Below the pieces are notes generated by a model. That model had not been told where the DNA came from and searched no databases. It saw nothing but the letters and a program-made list of their open reading frames with translations. A DNA stretch of 64,000 nt from Balanoglossus misakiensis (lineage: Eukaryota > Hemichordata). The stretch lies in contig CM082593.2 of assembly GCA_040954595.2 (NCBI GenBank), positions 3,410,001 to 3,474,000 of the forward strand. Direction: 5' to 3'. This document shows positions 47,232 to 60,493 of the stretch, one piece after another (position 1 is the stretch's first letter; the number at the start of each line of letters is the position of its first letter). A program made the position numbers and the translations under genes.

Positions 47232-50200
47232 ATGGATTTCTAGACAACATCTTGTTCATTGTTACTCAAAACACGAGTCTCGCCCAAAACAATTTCACTT
47301 GAATTTTTAAATTCTCGTCCAGGCAATTTCGTTTGCCTTGGTTCTAAAATCGTCGTTAAAAGCAGAATGCATTTTTTTCAAGGATGTTAAAGAGCCGGTT
47401 CACACAAAAGGCTGTGAACAAGACAGTCAAAGGTGAACGGAAATTAAGAGGAAATTAACTAAATTGTAAATAAGGGTGAAAAGAGATTAATTAACCTTCA
47501 GGCCCTGTCACAAACGAGAGGACTTAAATCAAACTGACAGAAACGTCACTTCTTATCAATAGCATGTTCATCAGCCCGACCTTGCCACTAGTAAAATTGT
47601 GAAAATTATTACTACGAAGTCAGAGTACGAAAATAGATACAGCAACCACAACTGAGTTGGTAAACTGTCTGATTAATATTCACGAAACCCTGTCGTGTTT
47701 TTCGTCAAAAACAGCTTAGCCTGAACGATATGCCAATGTGCATCATTTCTTGTGACATCTAAACAGTCTGGACAGGATGCACTCGCTGTTATGTAATTTA
47801 TAGTGGCCTACAGAACGTGCAACGGTCACTACACAAACGGGCAATCCCGAAGGAGGTGTTGATGATGATTGATGGGGATTTCGGCTCAATCCCCCCTAAC
47901 GATTATCTATATGTTTCGATACATCCCAAGTAATGCCGCCGTCAATTCTCCTGTTAGCAAAGATTACCAGCCAAGGTCTGTCTTTGTCCTGCGGTCCGAA
48001 ACGGCCATTAGTGACATCATAAATTTGTGACAAACGACGATTGGTGTTGTGTGTAAAGCCACGCGGCATCGTCTTACCGCGGAGTGATATAGTACCACTT
48101 GTGTGATTGACCCGATAGTCACGTCTTTATCCATTCCATCCACGCCGCCAACGTCACCGACAATATTATCCGAGCACTGTGGAAGATAGAACAAACGAAT
48201 ATCCTGCCTCAAGAGGCTATTAACTGTTCCCTGTTCTAATGCAACTTAAAACGACCATAAACCCCTTTCTCTTGTTTCCGCGAGCGTGTGCGATAAATGA
48301 CAAGTCCTTGGACTCAAAGCCGGCATCCCTGGAAACGATAGTTATTGAGAACTTCTCGTAAGGAATTATTGCAAACGCGAGATATTTTGCGAAGTTTCTT
48401 TGTAGAACTATAGTCAGCCTTAATGGACAGAGTATAATATGACGTAACATGCCGGGGGCGATGATAAACCTCTTGATATGTCAGTGCGTTGAATTCTGTG
48501 CCACTGTTATTTATTCTCATTCAAAGTTTATAGCCCGTGTGCTGGAGTCTCGTTCCTGCCGTTAAGGTCATAGGTCACACAAACCAATATTGGTTTTTCA
48601 CTTAGCTTGACCTCTATGAACTCTTACGTCGTAGTCATTAGTATGTCTTACCTGGCTTGTCGTATATTACCCACACGCACGCACGAAAGCAGTGGGCAGG
48701 GCGGAAAATTGCTGTTTGAGAAGAGTCTATAAGGTATTAGTGAAACGAAGGAGGCCACTTGGAACATGCTTGTATATATCATGGGAAATGTGTTTTCGAG
48801 CTTAGTATTTTTATGTTTTAAGTCGATGTCTTAATAAATCACTCGGTCTGTTTTAGGTAGGAAGCCGAAAACAGCGTCTTTTATAGACACTTACGTGCCA
48901 ATTCTTGTGGTTTCACGCGTTGTCTTCATTCACTGGGGAAAAACCGCGTCTCGCGTGGATTGAGGTCTTGGAAACCCTGACAGAATTTTTGATTGGCTTG
49001 CAAATTGAGTTGCGAATACCTCACACCGCTTCACCGCAAGATTCTCCGGTGACGGAGCCGTTTTCTGAAACGATCCGACGATGACGTGTGTTGGCAACTC
49101 CAATAGAAAGGGAAGTAATTATATGACACAATATTACTCTCTCAATTCCACTGATCTGCAGGTCGCCTCTGAACAGACTCCATTGCAATAGCCCGGGTGA
49201 ATTGCAATCTTATGTAATTTAAGAAGATTGCAGAATTGTAACTGTTAATACTGTGCTGGAACCCATAGGAATATAAAATGACTCATAATGATGGAAACAT
49301 GGCGTCTAAGTACGGACCAAATTTTCAATACCGTGTCAATCATACTCTTGTAATCTGTGTGCCAAACTTGAGAATTGCGCGAAGAAATTCAACTGCGCAA
49401 GACGATCCGTTATATTCACACGTTTACAATGTAATTAACACAGTGAATGTAACAGTGGCTTCGATGTGTCAAGTGACTTGGTTGTCCGTTGAAATAGAAG
49501 TTCCTTATATAATTATGTAAAATTGTTACATAACTGTGAGATGATACACAATTAGTTTTTTGTTTTGCCTCAATTCACAGGATTGTCACGTTCGTTTACA
49601 TAGATCGTCAGTCTATATATAGATTTCAATTGTTGCACGTGCTTAATAATGCGCCACGCGGGACCTCCACCTCTCCATTACACGGGAATGCATTATACGC
49701 CTGGTTAATTCAAACTCTCTTGTGACGTCATCAACGTTTGGGGTGACACCGTTATTGATATCCCCAGCGCAAAGTGAGGCAGGTTGGTAATATTCGAGCA
49801 ACGTCGACTAATCTCTTTGTTTGCGTTCGGGGAGCAGGCCTGGCCCGCGGGCGTGGCGATGTAACAACATCATATTAAGATCGACGATGCGGTTTGCTCA
49901 TATTGCTGTAATCTTCGCGTAGGTAGGTCATCAACTCAGGCCCGGTTGTCATCGTAATATTGACTAGAACGGCCACTTTGATGATAGCTTTAATGACTGG
50001 ATAGTCTGCTGGAGAAATATCCCCTGCAGACAGTGCTTTAATGGAGCTCTCATGTGGATGTGTGTTATTAGAACAAGTTTCTTTCGAAATAATGAAGCAA
50101 TTTTAGCGCCACTCGTGGTCTTGTTACGCTGAAATCGATAAGGGGAGAGTTTGTGGAGTGTACGCGTTGTTGGCTACCTTGGGTGGCAATTAGAGAGGCA

Positions 50201-50520
50201 GGGAACATGTTGGGGGAGGCATGCATTCCTTCAGATATACGCTTCTTTTTCTTCCGAGGTCTAAGGAACCCATATCGCCGGCCATTAGTTTGCCGGGGTA
50301 TGACGATGAATACGGGTAATTCCGCGGCGCAATTTCTTTCACGACGAGGTAATCATGATCTAAAATGTCGCGACAACAGGTATGGTGAGACTAATGCACC
50401 GACGAGCGACAAGATAATCCATGCCAAATTGACTTGAAATTGTTTTCGTGAAGAATGCACACATCTCTGTATCGGGGCCGCTACTGTTGTCTCCGATCCC
50501 GTCAGTTTATATGGAAATTG

Positions 50521-50535
50521 CCCCCCCCCCCCCCC
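50521..50535. repeat. Poly-C run
   Basis: Fifteen C in a row; liable to assembly and read errors in length. Confidence 0.9.
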
Positions 50536-53500
50536 TCAAAATAGTTTTTATGTCATTTAACGGCTGCCGAAAGAAATGATTTCCATTTTGTTCGCTGTAC
50601 TGGAATTTTACGCAATTTTAAGGACATGGTATGGTACTATGTATTCCTTCTTATTTTTTCTGTATTTTAGTACATATCAATCTTAGCTTATCTCTCTTGT
50701 CAGAGAGAAGTTTGTCTTGTTTCATAAATAGATACTGCGTGACTCGATGCGCTATATTCGGATCGCAAGCGCAACAACATAAAATAGTTTGAGTCACGAG
50801 TATAAACGATTACTGAGATTCACGCTTGAAAATAGGTCATTAGTAGTTTTGTTAGCTATCATTATAAATCTGAGGCTTTCTGGGCAGAACGAGGATAGAT
50901 GGTGTTATTTTTCGGATTTCTCGAGACTGAGTACAATCCATCTTCGTTGCACCCGAAGGTAAAGCTTTATCCCCGTATATGCAAACAAATGACGCATGTC
51001 ACGCGCACAGTTCCCTTTCTATATCAGGCCGCATCTTTTCTTCCGGCTACGAACTGCACACGATGTGTGAACCCAGAACATATAGAAGGAAGACCGTCTG
51101 TGTTATAATCATGTTAATGTGAAGCTTAAGACTTGACGCTCTCGGCATTTTTGCGTCATGGATAAGTCCCGGAAATACGCGAATACCCGGCAAATACACA
51201 GAGCATATGCACAGAGCCCTATCACTTTGAATCAAACAGACACCTAAACGCAGCGCGCAACAATACAAGTCTAGAGTTGATGTGAAGCGGATTTCCGGTG
51301 ACGTCAGTGTCATTTTCTGTCGGCAATTCCTCTCGATTTTCACCTTATTGACTTTCAATATACTTCCAGCTGTAACTTGGAGCAATGCTGCATAAATTAT
51401 CGCGGCAGTGGCAGAAAACGCGGTAACAGTGCGCACGATTTATACGATAGAGTACATCCTATACTATGAGTGACATGGTTGCTGTACGTTGCAACATGAA
51501 GGCCTATAGCACATGTACACAACAACTGGGTTTGGGGCGTATAGTTTAAGGACGACACGACATGCTACTTGAGTTGCAAGGCAGGAGAAGTACTCTGATG
51601 CTCTGCCCATGGGTATTTTACTCTAATTAGACAAACTTCGCTTTGCAATTTCCCACGAGGAAGTGCTTGTGCTCGTGCGCAAGCGCATATCGAAAGAAGT
51701 CCGATCAAAATTGAAATAAGAAGTCCAACAAGCGTAAGAGAAAACCCACGAGTGAAAGACGTGAAGGAAAAACAGTGCAAAGTAAATCCGAAAAACCACA
51801 AATTAAATGAGCGGAGAATGATATACGGACCTAGTCGAGACAGACAGCCAAGAAGTGATTTACGCATGCGAGAACTTAAGGTCAAAGAAAATAGTTTGGA
51901 GATCAGTCAGTCATTGCTCCCTCTCTCTGTTAGAAACTAAATTTCCATGATTTTTCGTTCAGTCCACGAACGAATGTGATATACGCATGTGCATCACACA
52001 TATTGAGGTATTCTTGTAGATCGAGACGAATACTATTCGCGGCATTTTTCATCAAACATTCCATTCATCGTGTGCACAAATTATTGAATGTCGCAGTCAA
52101 TTCTGCCAATTATTTTTCAAAAGCACGGCGCTACACACGAACGACAAATCCCCCATACCTTTGTTAGTCCAGCAAAGGCGCGGGTGTTTTCGCTCAAACT
52201 TTGTAGTCAATTAGTTCGACTTGCGAATACATGTACACAGGGACAGACCTTGATTTGCGTTGCATTGTAGGAAGAAAAAAACGTCTAGCTTGCCAGAAAT
52301 AATGGCTTGGCGTGCCATTCTAAAGGATCACGAATGTGTTTAACCATCAAGTAAGGAAATTAACGCGTCGCTGCCTTGTTTAACTTCGTCAATATATCGT
52401 TATCACCAACGTCGATGATGCTTGTGAGTCTCCTTGACGATTTTGCTGAGTGACAGAGTTCATGTTAGACGATGGAATGTTCTATGGCCGTTATGCTCGA
52501 AAAGGCGGGATTTTTATTATATCCGTCTGTGTGGAATACATCTCATGATGCCCATATCCTACTTTATTGCAACAGTGCTCATTAACAAATTTAATAGCAA
52601 TATTAACAGTTTGAACAAAATATTACCAGTAATGCAACAACACTGTACTTACATGGCATATTTGAATAATTCTACAAATTGACTTTGTGCACCGGTGAGA
52701 AACGGCTCGGAAATAAAATCTTTGCAAATATTTGTCCCCGTAGAAATACATTGAAATTCACACATACATGTCAATTTCCCCAACGCGGAAGCGTACAGTT
52801 TATTTAAGGCTTGCGAGTAGCAGTGCACAAATGGTCCTCTGACAAATGATCTGACGACTGGGACTTTTCCCCATTGCCCTTTGACCTCTGTTGCTCAGAC
52901 AGCTTACGAACACAAGTGGCAAGTATTATTTGCAGCACGAAGCGATTGTGGGACTCGTTGTGGATTTTGCGCATTGCCAATGAGCGGAAATTTATCGTGT
53001 TTCGCCGTTCCCGTCAGCCAGCCAGCCAGCCGGTCTGCCAGTGCGCGCGCGGCCAACAATTCCCAGCAATTTCTTTTGTCTTATCCATCGAGACGAAAGG
53101 CGCCGCCATTTTTAATCCAGTACAGCAAGCAAAAGCTGATCTTGAATCTGAAAACGCTGATTATAAATACCAGTGTTTACTGGCTGTATCTGAGAATCGA
53201 TTCACCAGACCTTCTTGTGCCCCAGAATATGAATGAAGTCAAATTAATATTAAATTACTGTGAGCGCTCCCACAATAAATAAAAATCTCATAACGTATTC
53301 CACCCCATCCATGCACAATGCGATAAAATTATCATCTTTACACATGAATTGAGAGGACGGCAATGTATTCCTCCTTATTCAAATTCATGGTTTACGGTTT
53401 TACATTACTTTATCATTTCATTTCTATAAAAAAACAAATTGTGATAAAATTCGAACGTAGCCACGCGTGGTCATTCAGCTGTAAATGCCAACCTCGATAA

Positions 53501-54166
53501 CTTAAGACACCTTCGTTTTTAGACATGTGATCTGTGTGCTTCTTCAGCACCGAATGACGTCATGCCCAGCGACGAGGACGTCATGCAACTGTCAACAACG
53601 GCCGGCATTTCACTGACGCCAACGGAGGTGTTGGTTTGTTTTTCGTCCACACGTGTTTCAGGCACTTTGAGACTGGATTGCGTGCAGTTGTAAGCATATA
53701 AAAGATGGATGAAACAAACTTGAATGAGTGCCATATGCTTTCTGGTGTAAAAAGTTGGACGAACTCTGGCGTGTTAACAAGTGGTTCTTCCATCCGTCAT
53801 GATTTGTTGACGTTGTTCGCGATTGGCGACACCAGAAACACGGAAAAGGCCAATTCGCACGTTAAATGTTGACCGTTACCAACAACACGTAATTCCGACA
53901 CCTCTGGGCGTCGTTTTCAATAAACTCAAGTGTCGAACTCCGGCCCAACAGGTCGCTGAATTTACAAATCGCTGATTAGATTTAGGAGGCGTCGTCAACG
54001 TGTAGTCGATAACGGCAAGTGAAGTATTTGATAGCTAATTTCGCAAAGGAGTGGAAAAATGACCGATCTTTCTTCATCGCTACCTGGGCCGTTTTTAACC
54101 GTAACAACTTCACGCCACCCAAAGTAACCGTGGCAACAATGCCACCAAAGGCAATCTAAGGTGACA

Positions 54167-54180
54167 GCGCCATCTACTAG
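54167..54180 (-). promoter_or_regulatory. CTCF-like motif (AGATGGCGC variant)
   Basis: The minus strand reads CTAGTAGATGGCGC, which keeps the AGATGGCGC core seen in many invertebrate CTCF sites. It lies about 4.3 kb upstream of the predicted promoter at 58445. Confidence 0.3.
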
Positions 54181-57100
54181 TGTCACCCACCGTAGCCTTG
54201 GTAACAATATATTGATGGCTAGATACACTTAACGGTACTTAAGTCAAATTAATCTGGAACTTCAAGACTTCATACCAAGAACTTATCGTGTAGTCGTTTT
54301 ATATACAGTTTCGAACGTCGCTATAGTATGAACGCAATCCAAACTGCCCTCAATATGTTTGAAGTAGTTTCAACAACAGCTCTGTAAGGATCAGGTATTC
54401 GCATGCATTTGGTCACGTCGCTGTATCTCTGTGATCCTACCTTCCAGATGATGGTAACGATATGCAGCATCCTCATCTCGGCGGGTTAAAATATTTATGG
54501 ACACTTTCATGTCCCGTATACGTTCTATATCATTTATTTCTGTGTGTTTTAAAGTGTATATGTCAGCTTTTAACATTGCATCTGATTGAGTGGGCGATAA
54601 AAATTTAAGAGAATGAATAATTTAGAGATTTGTTATATCGCTGCAGCTGGGCTTCGGCAAAAGCATGCGACAAACGCTGTCGTTTCACTGTGACCGGATA
54701 TTCGAGTACGCTTAGCTTTCCATGGGGAAAAACACTCTTCGTTTCTGACTCTGTGCGAGGCGCAATTAGTGTTAATCTACGCCTATTCTTGCCGGCAATT
54801 TCGGGTGCTGATTGCAGAACGATTTGAGTCGCGCTTTCCGACGTGACTCAAATATTGCAATCGGTGATCATTGTACTATTTGGCAACTCCCTTCTACCTC
54901 CGTGGTTATATCAAGAAGAGAATTCGGTCTCTGTTGTCTGTTCGATGTTCCTATATCATCATGGCCACCGCGCTTCGCTCAACTTTACCTAAGAGAAAAT
55001 TTGAATCACCCTAGCTCCGTTCTTTCTCCCAAAGATTTAATTTAGCACATCCGTAAAACTTGCTTTGGCAATTAAAGCGAGACAAGACACGTGAATTACT
55101 ATTATTACCTCAGAGCGTATCAGCAAACAGATGTCATGTTGTATTTGCTTTCATTAGCCAGTGTGGGTGTCTTGCGTCTGTCACGGGTAGTATTGTATTA
55201 GACTTTACTTTCTTGCATAAATTGGATGTCAGTGAAAAGGTTAAACCAGATCTAATAGCAGAGAGGAAATACTGTCACTTTGTTTTGATCAAAACTTGGA
55301 TTGAATTCAGGCGGAGAAGGAAAATCGACGCTATTTCATCAAATAAACCACGTTCCCGGTTCAGTGTACAGATCTCATCTGACACGTTTGAAATTTACAC
55401 ACTTTGTTTTTTTTCGCTCTGATTTATCAAGAGGGGAAAATCCGGACATCCAATCAGTTCTCAGAGAGCCTAAGGCGTTTTACACCTTTCATTTAGATTT
55501 GATGAACCATGTAACACCGAAAGAATGTTTGAACATTTTACTGGCGAGCATTCCAATACAGATGCCAGATGGTACAAATCACATAGGAAGGGGTGTGTCA
55601 CATGATATTCAAAATTGAACCCGAGAAAGTTTTTCGAATGCAACAATATTTGACATTCAACATGGCCACTCTGCCGTGCAGCCGTAATGGCCGACAGCAT
55701 AGCCGAGAAGTCTGGGTTTTAGTCGAGTGCGCGTTTTTTATTAGGTCTCGGTTACCCTGTTGTCCACTGATATGGGTTCGCTGTGTCCTTGTTACATAAT
55801 GGCTTCTTCGCCTTTTGTTTCATGTCGCTCATGCGCAGTAACTTCTAAACTGTGTTGGCAGACTCAACCGGGCATTATCACTGTTATACATGTAATTTTG
55901 TAGCACGCGTTCGTCACAAATTACTCCTAAAATCGACGTCTAGCCTTTAAAACACTTTGATCAGTATTCGGTTAGCAACGTGTATCCGTTGACATCATAA
56001 AAATACTGGATTGGAAAACTTGATTATACTCAATTTTCCACTCTTCGAAATTCAATATTGCTGGCAGTGCTGTGTGAAGCTGCGGGGGAATGTGAATGAC
56101 GTAATTTATTTGGCCAAGATTGTGATTGTTTTAGTTTTCCAGACAGCTGAAAACAAGAAGAATATGACAAATGATGGAATGACATAAATGCGCTTAATTT
56201 ATTCTGCATACATATTTTACGATATCTGTTATTGGGACACTTGAACGAATATGTGGGAAAGTGTGACAGGTGACATATAGTGTATACTCAGGGCCGTGTT
56301 TTAGTGCGGAATGTGAAACTCTGATTTTTGTTGTGTTTTGTACATGGCGATCACGCAGAACATGGATAGTTGGTTTCGCATTAGGTAACAAATCAAGCGG
56401 GCCACTGGAGAGAGAGATGTTTGCGTAAATAGCCACGCGTTTCTTGCAGCATGTACGCCTTTCTGGACTCAGATCCCATAATTGACTCTACAGACGATAC
56501 TCTCGGCATCCCAACACCTGCTGTCGACAGCTTCTATGTATAGCCCTGAATTCACGGAATCCCTGTATGCAGCGCTTAATAATGCGCTGACGTCATTGGA
56601 AACGAAGAACCTTCGAACAAGATCGTGGAGAAACTGACCGTTTACTCTTAGGATTATACAATTGATTAATAGTATCATAGACATCCCGGGAAAGCGAATT
56701 ATACTTATTACAATGTGTACCAGACAGGCGTAACTATGGTAACTTCCCTTTAGGGTAATTTTCGTAGAGTGTACAGTAATAACTATTTTGGCAGGTTGGC
56801 GATTTTTCCTCAGATGGGGTGACCACATTTGATGTTTATGCTTGTGGGGAACGCCGTTGATGTTAAACGACGTCATAAGATCTTGCCATGCGTTTCAATC
56901 CAGCCACAGACTATATCTTAGGAAACCATTACGTTAGCAGTTGACCGACTTGCACACATGTTGGTGCGTGGCATTCCGACGACAAAGTACAGTCACGCCA
57001 CATTTGAAATGTCAGTTGACAACGTGCTGTCGACGGTAGATTCGACACAAACGAGGGAGATGCTGGCTGAAAGGTTTTGGGGCTTTTAAGGCATATTCAA

Positions 57101-58444
57101 ATTCTTGGCAACAAATGGAAACCATGTACGTGTGTGTAAATGGTTGTATATGCGGTGTGTCCGGCACGGCTCCAATGTGACGCACAATCTAATAGATTAC
57201 TGGAAACTGGGAGAAGCAAACTGAATGGATTCATGGGAAGAAAACAATATTAATGGAACGGAATTAGCCAAATGCATTTATTAATTAACTTCTGAAAGCT
57301 GCGTTCAACGAGTTTCGTCACTGTATTATTTATTGATAGTACTACGGGCACCAATCGCCCGACGAGAAATTTTATGTTTCATAATGCAAGGTTGATGAAT
57401 GGCAGTTGAACATTCAGACGTGTATAGGAATATGCTCGAACTAATGCGGAGGTATTATTCCTTTGGGTTCTGAACATTCTTTATCCCGTCGGGTTTGATG
57501 GCGCGTCTGTACATACCTGGGCCAATGTTTCCTTCAACTTGCGATAAGGCTTGTGACATTCGGGGAATGCTCCTTTCCTTGAAGGCGGCAAAGGCGTTTC
57601 CTGATTGAAAGCGTTTATTTTGAAGACGCCTTACAAGCTGAGCTGCAGCCGCGGGGTTAGTTTAGCTATCCGGCGTTGCTGTAGTGAATGATCGAATGAA
57701 ATTACTCTTGTAAACACGGCGTGTGCTGCTATATTGGCAACCAGTGAGATGAACTCTATTTTTAGTTATGCACAGCATCAAATTTAATAAGCGTGGCGCA
57801 TTAGGACTTTCAGGGATGTATTTTTTGTCCTATACGTGACATTATTAAAGGTTTTACGGCTGTCAAATGGAAGTAGAGTGACGAGAGTTGCGGATTAGCT
57901 CATATCAGCGTTGTTTATCTGCACACGGCAGACGCGCTTCGCCTTATCCAACCCGTCTACTGCATTCACTCATTTGCATGTCTGTTTGTTCTCTCCGCAG
58001 ATCACGTGACTCCGTTCAGTGATGTCAGCGCGTTAACGCGATGAAATCGGAGGTCCCGGCGAACGGCTTTGACGCACGTTTAACGACCAATCTGTGCTAG
58101 GGTTCCCTGTATCAGCAACACACCAACCGAAGACGAGCCAGTGACCTCTGAACTTACGCAGATGACGTGCAAGATTACTGTGGACGAGGTGTGAAAAGCG
58201 AGAAAAAATTCCATATCGGCGAGATTACCACCAAGCAGATGAATCCCAGCCAATGCCATCGGTCCAACAAAGGGGAAAAGAATGTATACTCTAATGCCTT
58301 TACATCCGGGCATTCGGTTTAAATTGGGCGTATATATCATTATCTCTTCGGATAATAGAATCGGGGTTGCGTGTAAACCGCACTATTGATCATTTCACGG
58401 CGGTCTGACTGACGTCCTCCCCGTACAGTCCACGCGCATTTCCC

Positions 58445-58451
58445 ATATAAA
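58445..58451 (+). promoter_or_regulatory. TATA box of the gene starting at 58518
   Basis: TATAAAA lies about 70 bases upstream of the ATG at 58518, leaving room for a start site near 58475 and a short 5' UTR. Together with the ORF and donor it supports a real, regulated promoter. Confidence 0.5.
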
Positions 58452-58517
58452 ACTGAGTAGAATTTCCCAGCCGGTCTCTACATCTCGGGGTTGCTCCCCA
58501 TCGCCCCGCAGCCGGCC

Positions 58518-58773
58518 ATGTATGCTTCGATCGCGAAGTTCGACTGGACTCATCTGTTCACGTGCTGCTACTGCTTCAAGCGGCGGAGGAGAAAATCGGG
58601 CCCTTACCACGAGCACAGGAGCAAAGAGTTGGACCTCTTGAACATCCCGTCGAGCAGATCGTCGCGGGAGGCCTCACCGGTGCACGTTCGACAGAAGATA
58701 ATAGCCGGACAGGACCCGATCAATTTTTGGGTGCTTCGAGATAATGAGATCGAAGTAACAAAAATCCAGCCAG
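58518..58773 (+). CDS. First coding exon of an unrecognised gene with Cys-rich/polybasic N-terminus
   Basis: The ATG opens an 85-codon frame that ends at a donor (CCAG then GTGGGT) in phase 1. The peptide begins MYASIAKFDWTHLF, then CCYCFKRRRRK at about residues 16-26: a cysteine cluster followed by basic residues, as in palmitoylated, membrane-anchored cytoplasmic proteins. A serine/arginine-rich part follows (SSRSSREASP) and then a sequence that looks folded (DPINFWVLRDNEIEVTK). GC content is above the surroundings. No signal peptide. No family recognised; remaining exons must lie downstream, mostly or wholly outside the window. The ATG is chosen over upstream codons because the frame before it contains no other ATG and the TATA box is close. 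Confidence 0.5.
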
Positions 58774-58960
58774 GTGGGTACTCTACAACTTTCACACCGT
58801 ATAATGCATACCTGTAGTTCTGTTAGCGAATGAAACTGCGTGCACGCTGGGCAGTTGGTATTTGCAGTTGGTGCGTCAAAGGTATACGGTCCCCTCAAAT
58901 TAACATATGTCCACATATGGCTGAAATGGCGTATTTGAGTCTTCTAAAGAAAATGTGTTG

Positions 58961-59043
58961 GCACCCACTGAACATCTGCGATTGGCTAGATCTCAATTTA
59001 CCATGGTAATTGTAGCTAAATGTGCATAGGTGACTGTATACCT
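58961..59043 (+). repeat. Dispersed short repeat, copy 3
   Basis: Matches the copy at 33928 from CCACTGAA to GTATACC, with the shared 19-base core ATTGGCTAGATCTCAATTT identical. Lies about 190 bases after the donor of the exon at 58518. Confidence 0.8.
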
Positions 59044-59296
59044 TTAAGCTCAGGTGACATGTTCGATCGTTCCTGCAACGTCTGGACGTGCACAGCCGAG
59101 TGTGCGGCGTCTGTGCGCAGAGAACGGTAGCTGCAGTGTGCATCTGTTGCTTCAGCTGGTCGCCGGCGGCCATTTTTGGGGTGCCACCAAGAAATTACTT
59201 GCACTCAAAATTGTTGCTCAAGTGGTTAACAACTGACAAACATCTCTCAATGAGTCCAATAACAAAAGGGATAAACTTTAATTACAAATTAAACAC

Positions 59297-59506
59297 TTGA
59301 AAGCATGTGACAGCGCCACCATTAAACATTTAGTGAAGTGCAAAAACCCACATTCTCTTTTGTTTCCGGGACTGTCACAGCAATCTGTCGACACTATTCC
59401 TGTCAATATCTTTGATTCAAATCGGAAGTTAGTCAAGTTGAAATTCGCTGACGTGGAACAATATGAATCGGTATGCACACTGTATGACTTTTGTGCATAT
59501 TTGTAA
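59297..59506 (+). other. Coding-like open segment, possible exon
   Basis: About 70 open codons with protein-like composition (KNPHSLLFPGLSQQS, then NRKLVKLKFADVEQYES) followed by a possible donor GTATGC. An AG at 59300 would accept phase 1 from the exon at 58518, but its polypyrimidine tract is poor. Kept only as a candidate. Confidence 0.2.
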
Positions 59507-60331
59507 GAAACACATTAAAACGTCATAAATAATTACCGGTACTCACCATAAATTATGTCATTAGAGCTTTTTAATAAGTCATAGCCGCAGCCAGGGTCGC
59601 GATAGAGCCCCGGCAACTGACGGACGATTGTCGGGCTTCATTAAACAGAAAGGAGTGAGTGACTCCTTGTATGAAATAATAATTCAGAGCCATCCACTTG
59701 GTTCCATTAAATGCCTTCATTTAATGTTTTCAGTAGAGCTTCGCCCGGCGGTTGTAAAACCCGGAAACTTCTGTTCCCAGACAAGATTAATGAATGGAAC
59801 TCGGTCAAAATGGTTTGCAGGAAATCTTTCCTGTTCACGAAAAACAATCCCATTTATAGCGTTTAATGGATTAGCCGTGGCCACTCAAACGAGGCGAAGT
59901 CCCCGATTCGTGCATTGTCTTAAAGATGCCATTCAGCGATAAAATTGAACCGTTTAGTGTTGGGCAAGATGTCTTTATCGTAAAATAGCTAAACCATTGC
60001 GTTTCAAAAGAACCCCATTTCTTTTATCCTCGCGTTTTTTCCTAATCAAAATATGAATTGTGCGAGGCGTTATATTTCTTTCAATCATGAGTATATACGA
60101 GTGAGACCGCATCATCATTGAGCTATTCCCGTTTTCTCATAATTGTGGATATTCTCGCATTCAACGACTCCTGCACGTTCTTTGATGGCGATCACCTGCA
60201 ACGGTTTGACTGGCAGGCTTGCCATTTCCTCAGTGCTCAATATTCAAATCAGAGACGCGCCGTAACCATTCCATTGCGGGGATCAGCTCGTTAATCCGCC
60301 GAGAAGCTGTCGCCCCGGGGGCCGAGCTCAC

Positions 60332-60493
60332 CTGAACCAACCCGGTGTACACATTCCGACGTCTTCTAACGACGCCCTTATAGTGCGTTGGAGTCGGATA
60401 AGGAGTCTGACCCCTTCGGCGGGCGCGATTGGTGGCTGCGGCGATTTCGTCTAATACGCCGTTTGTGAAGTTGGATGGACTCCCCCGTCGCAA
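60332..60493 (-). other. GC-rich coding-like segment with splice donor, minus strand
   Basis: Fifty-four open codons, clearly more GC- and CpG-rich than its flanks, ending at CAG then GTGAGC (a strong donor, phase 0). The peptide is basic (NRARRRGQTPYPTPTHYKG, then VVRRRRNVYTG). There is no ATG in this frame and a TGA lies just upstream, so the start is unexplained. May be an exon or a CpG-rich regulatory element. Confidence 0.22.

Larger units (their letters stand above)
39722..58440. other. About 18.7 kb with no established gene
   Basis: CpG-rich DNA with scattered octamer-like sites (for example ATGCAAAT near 46034), a perfect NRF1-type palindrome GCGCATGCGC (47222-47231), a CTCF-like motif (54167) and simple repeats. 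Open frames up to 147 codons (40057-40500 +) and a 100-residue hydrophobic frame (51565-51867 -) have no family resemblance. No RNA gene seen. It may be the distal regulatory region or a very long intron of a plus-strand gene. Confidence 0.5.

Noticed and set aside
51047-51436. Minus-strand frame with a signal-peptide-like beginning
   Set aside because: Begins at GTG with no ATG and no acceptor; the hydrophobic start is probably chance.
51565-51867. Minus-strand hydrophobic open frame, possible small membrane protein
   Set aside because: A membrane-like stretch occurs, but there is no promoter, splice or family support.
52881-53282. Overlapping plus-strand frames of 120-133 codons around a CAGC repeat
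   Set aside because: Two overlapping frames are equally open, which speaks for chance and composition, not coding.
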